Shown: piece by piece, positions 4,996-5,672 of the stretch
Position numbering within the stretch: the first letter of the stretch is position 1
Layout of the letters: every line of letters begins with the position of its first letter
Assembly: GCA_002686215.1 (NCBI GenBank)
Contig: NZAU01000116.1
Span: 2,594-8,265, forward strand
Length of the DNA stretch: 5,672 nucleotides
Direction: 5' to 3'
DNA from: Candidatus Woesearchaeota archaeon
GTDB taxonomy: Archaea; Nanoarchaeota; Nanoarchaeia; UBA10117; ARS21
Notes under the pieces: generated by a model
Told to the model about the DNA's origin: nothing
The model's database searches: none
Seen by the model: only the letters and a program-made list of their open reading frames with translations
Made by a program: the position numbers and the translations under genes

Positions 4996-5672
4996 ATGGG
5001 AAACTTATTACTTAATGCACGCTATTTACTTGCACCAGTATTAATTATTGTTGCAGGCGCTGGCGTTCTAATAGGTGGTATGGCTGCTTGGACAGGTGTA
5101 ATCTTACTATTTGTAGGTTTACTTGTTGATATAGCAACCAAATTTGAAACAACAGGCGTTGGATATGATAGTGAAGGCAACACTAGAGGTTGGTCTACAT
5201 TTCAAAATCTAACAATGTATTTCATGCTACCTGTGTTCGTATTATTTCAGTTAGTCATGGCATATAGAGTTTACTCTTATATGGCATTTGGCGGAGCTGA
5301 AGGCGAACTTTTAACAATGGTCTTCGGACTAATACCAATGTACGAAGGTATAACAGGCATTAACTTAATAGGTGCTACATTATCATCTGGTATCTTTATC
5401 GGTATCGGAATCATCTATGGTCACGAACTAAGTCACACTAAAGGATTTGGATTCGTAATCTCTAGAATGATGATGGCATTGTCTGGTTCTGCACATTTCT
5501 GTTATGCTCATGTGTACAATCATCACTTAGAACTTGCTAGTGAAGATGACCCTGCTACTGCACCTCGTGGTAGAACAATCTATGGTCACTATCCACTATC
5601 ATATCTAGGTCAATCTAAATTTTTATTTAACATGGAAAAAGAAAGACTATCAAGAATGGGTGTAAACTTTAT
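4996..5672 (+). CDS. alkB: AlkB-like membrane di-iron alkane/fatty-acyl monooxygenase, 3' end beyond window
   Basis: This is the N-terminal 225 residues of an integral-membrane non-haem di-iron oxygenase. AlkB enzymes use O2 and rubredoxin-delivered electrons to hydroxylate the terminal carbon of medium- to long-chain alkanes in the cytoplasmic membrane. Hydrophobic segments lie near residues 10-30, 32-47, 74-92 and 122-141. Histidine box 1 is HELSH at 143-147. Box 2 is AHVYNHH at 171-177, giving ligands H172, H176 and H177 with AlkB spacing. It is followed by LELASEDDPATAPRG, which matches the 'vATpeDPAsAr.G' signature after box 2 in AlkB. The canonical box 2 is EHxxGHH; here the glutamate is alanine and the glycine asparagine. 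Box 3 (HSDHH type) would lie to the right of the window. Known AlkB proteins are about 400 residues, so roughly half is present. The gene has its own promoters and a strong ribosome-binding site. A membrane fatty-acid hydroxylase or desaturase relative is the main alternative, and the substrate is unproven. Confidence 0.85.
   Translation, partial: MGNLLLNARYLLAPVLIIVAGAGVLIGGMAAWTGVILLFVGLLVDIATKFETTGVGYDSEGNTRGWSTFQNLTMYFMLPVFVLFQLVMAYRVYSYMAFGGAEGELLTMVFGLIPMYEGITGINLIGATLSSGIFIGIGIIYGHELSHTKGFGFVISRMMMALSGSAHFCYAHVYNHHLELASEDDPATAPRGRTIYGHYPLSYLGQSKFLFNMEKERLSRMGVNF

Noticed and set aside
1..5672. CRISPR array, insertion sequence or attachment site
   Set aside because: No regularly spaced direct repeats, transposase motifs or terminal inverted repeats were seen; coding density is high throughout.

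Overview
The window reads as a piece of an A+T-rich, T4-like (myovirus) phage genome. Every gene runs on the + strand. The diagnostic block is a UvsX recombinase, a small acidic protein and a gp41-type replicative helicase, tightly packed with overlapping ends; this is the order I recall from marine T4-like phages. The A+T richness, and the 457-residue helicase with no primase domain, would suit a phage of a marine alphaproteobacterium such as Pelagibacter (SAR11). That host is an inference and cannot be proved from this window.

Layout. 1-894: the 3' part of a gene that looks like the DUF4338 (DruA-like) family, open at the left edge. 878-906: a consensus sigma70-type promoter leading into uvsX (927-1949). 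1906-2241: an unrecognised 111-residue acidic protein overlapping uvsX. 2234-3607: gp41-like DnaB-family helicase overlapping the small gene. 3608-3653: a short spacer with both a TTGACA-type promoter and an exact T4 late-promoter box, TATAAATA, a few bases before the next start codon. 3654-4802: a 382-residue conserved-looking phage protein of unknown function, possibly a late or virion protein. 4803-4995: a 193-base non-coding region with two candidate promoters, a pair of identical 8-bp palindromes, nested inverted repeats and a perfect AGGAGG ribosome-binding site. 4996-5672 (running off the right edge): the N-terminal part of an AlkB-type integral-membrane non-haem di-iron alkane/fatty-acyl hydroxylase.

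How it fits together. UvsX and gp41 are core recombination and replication functions and are translationally packed. The AlkB-like gene stands apart. It has its own promoter region, the best ribosome-binding site in the window and a more C-ending codon choice. It therefore looks like an auxiliary metabolic gene added to a phage replication region and expressed as an independent unit. The most interesting parts of the window are this gene and its elaborate upstream control region. I cannot tell from sequence alone whether phage-borne alkB of this kind has already been described.
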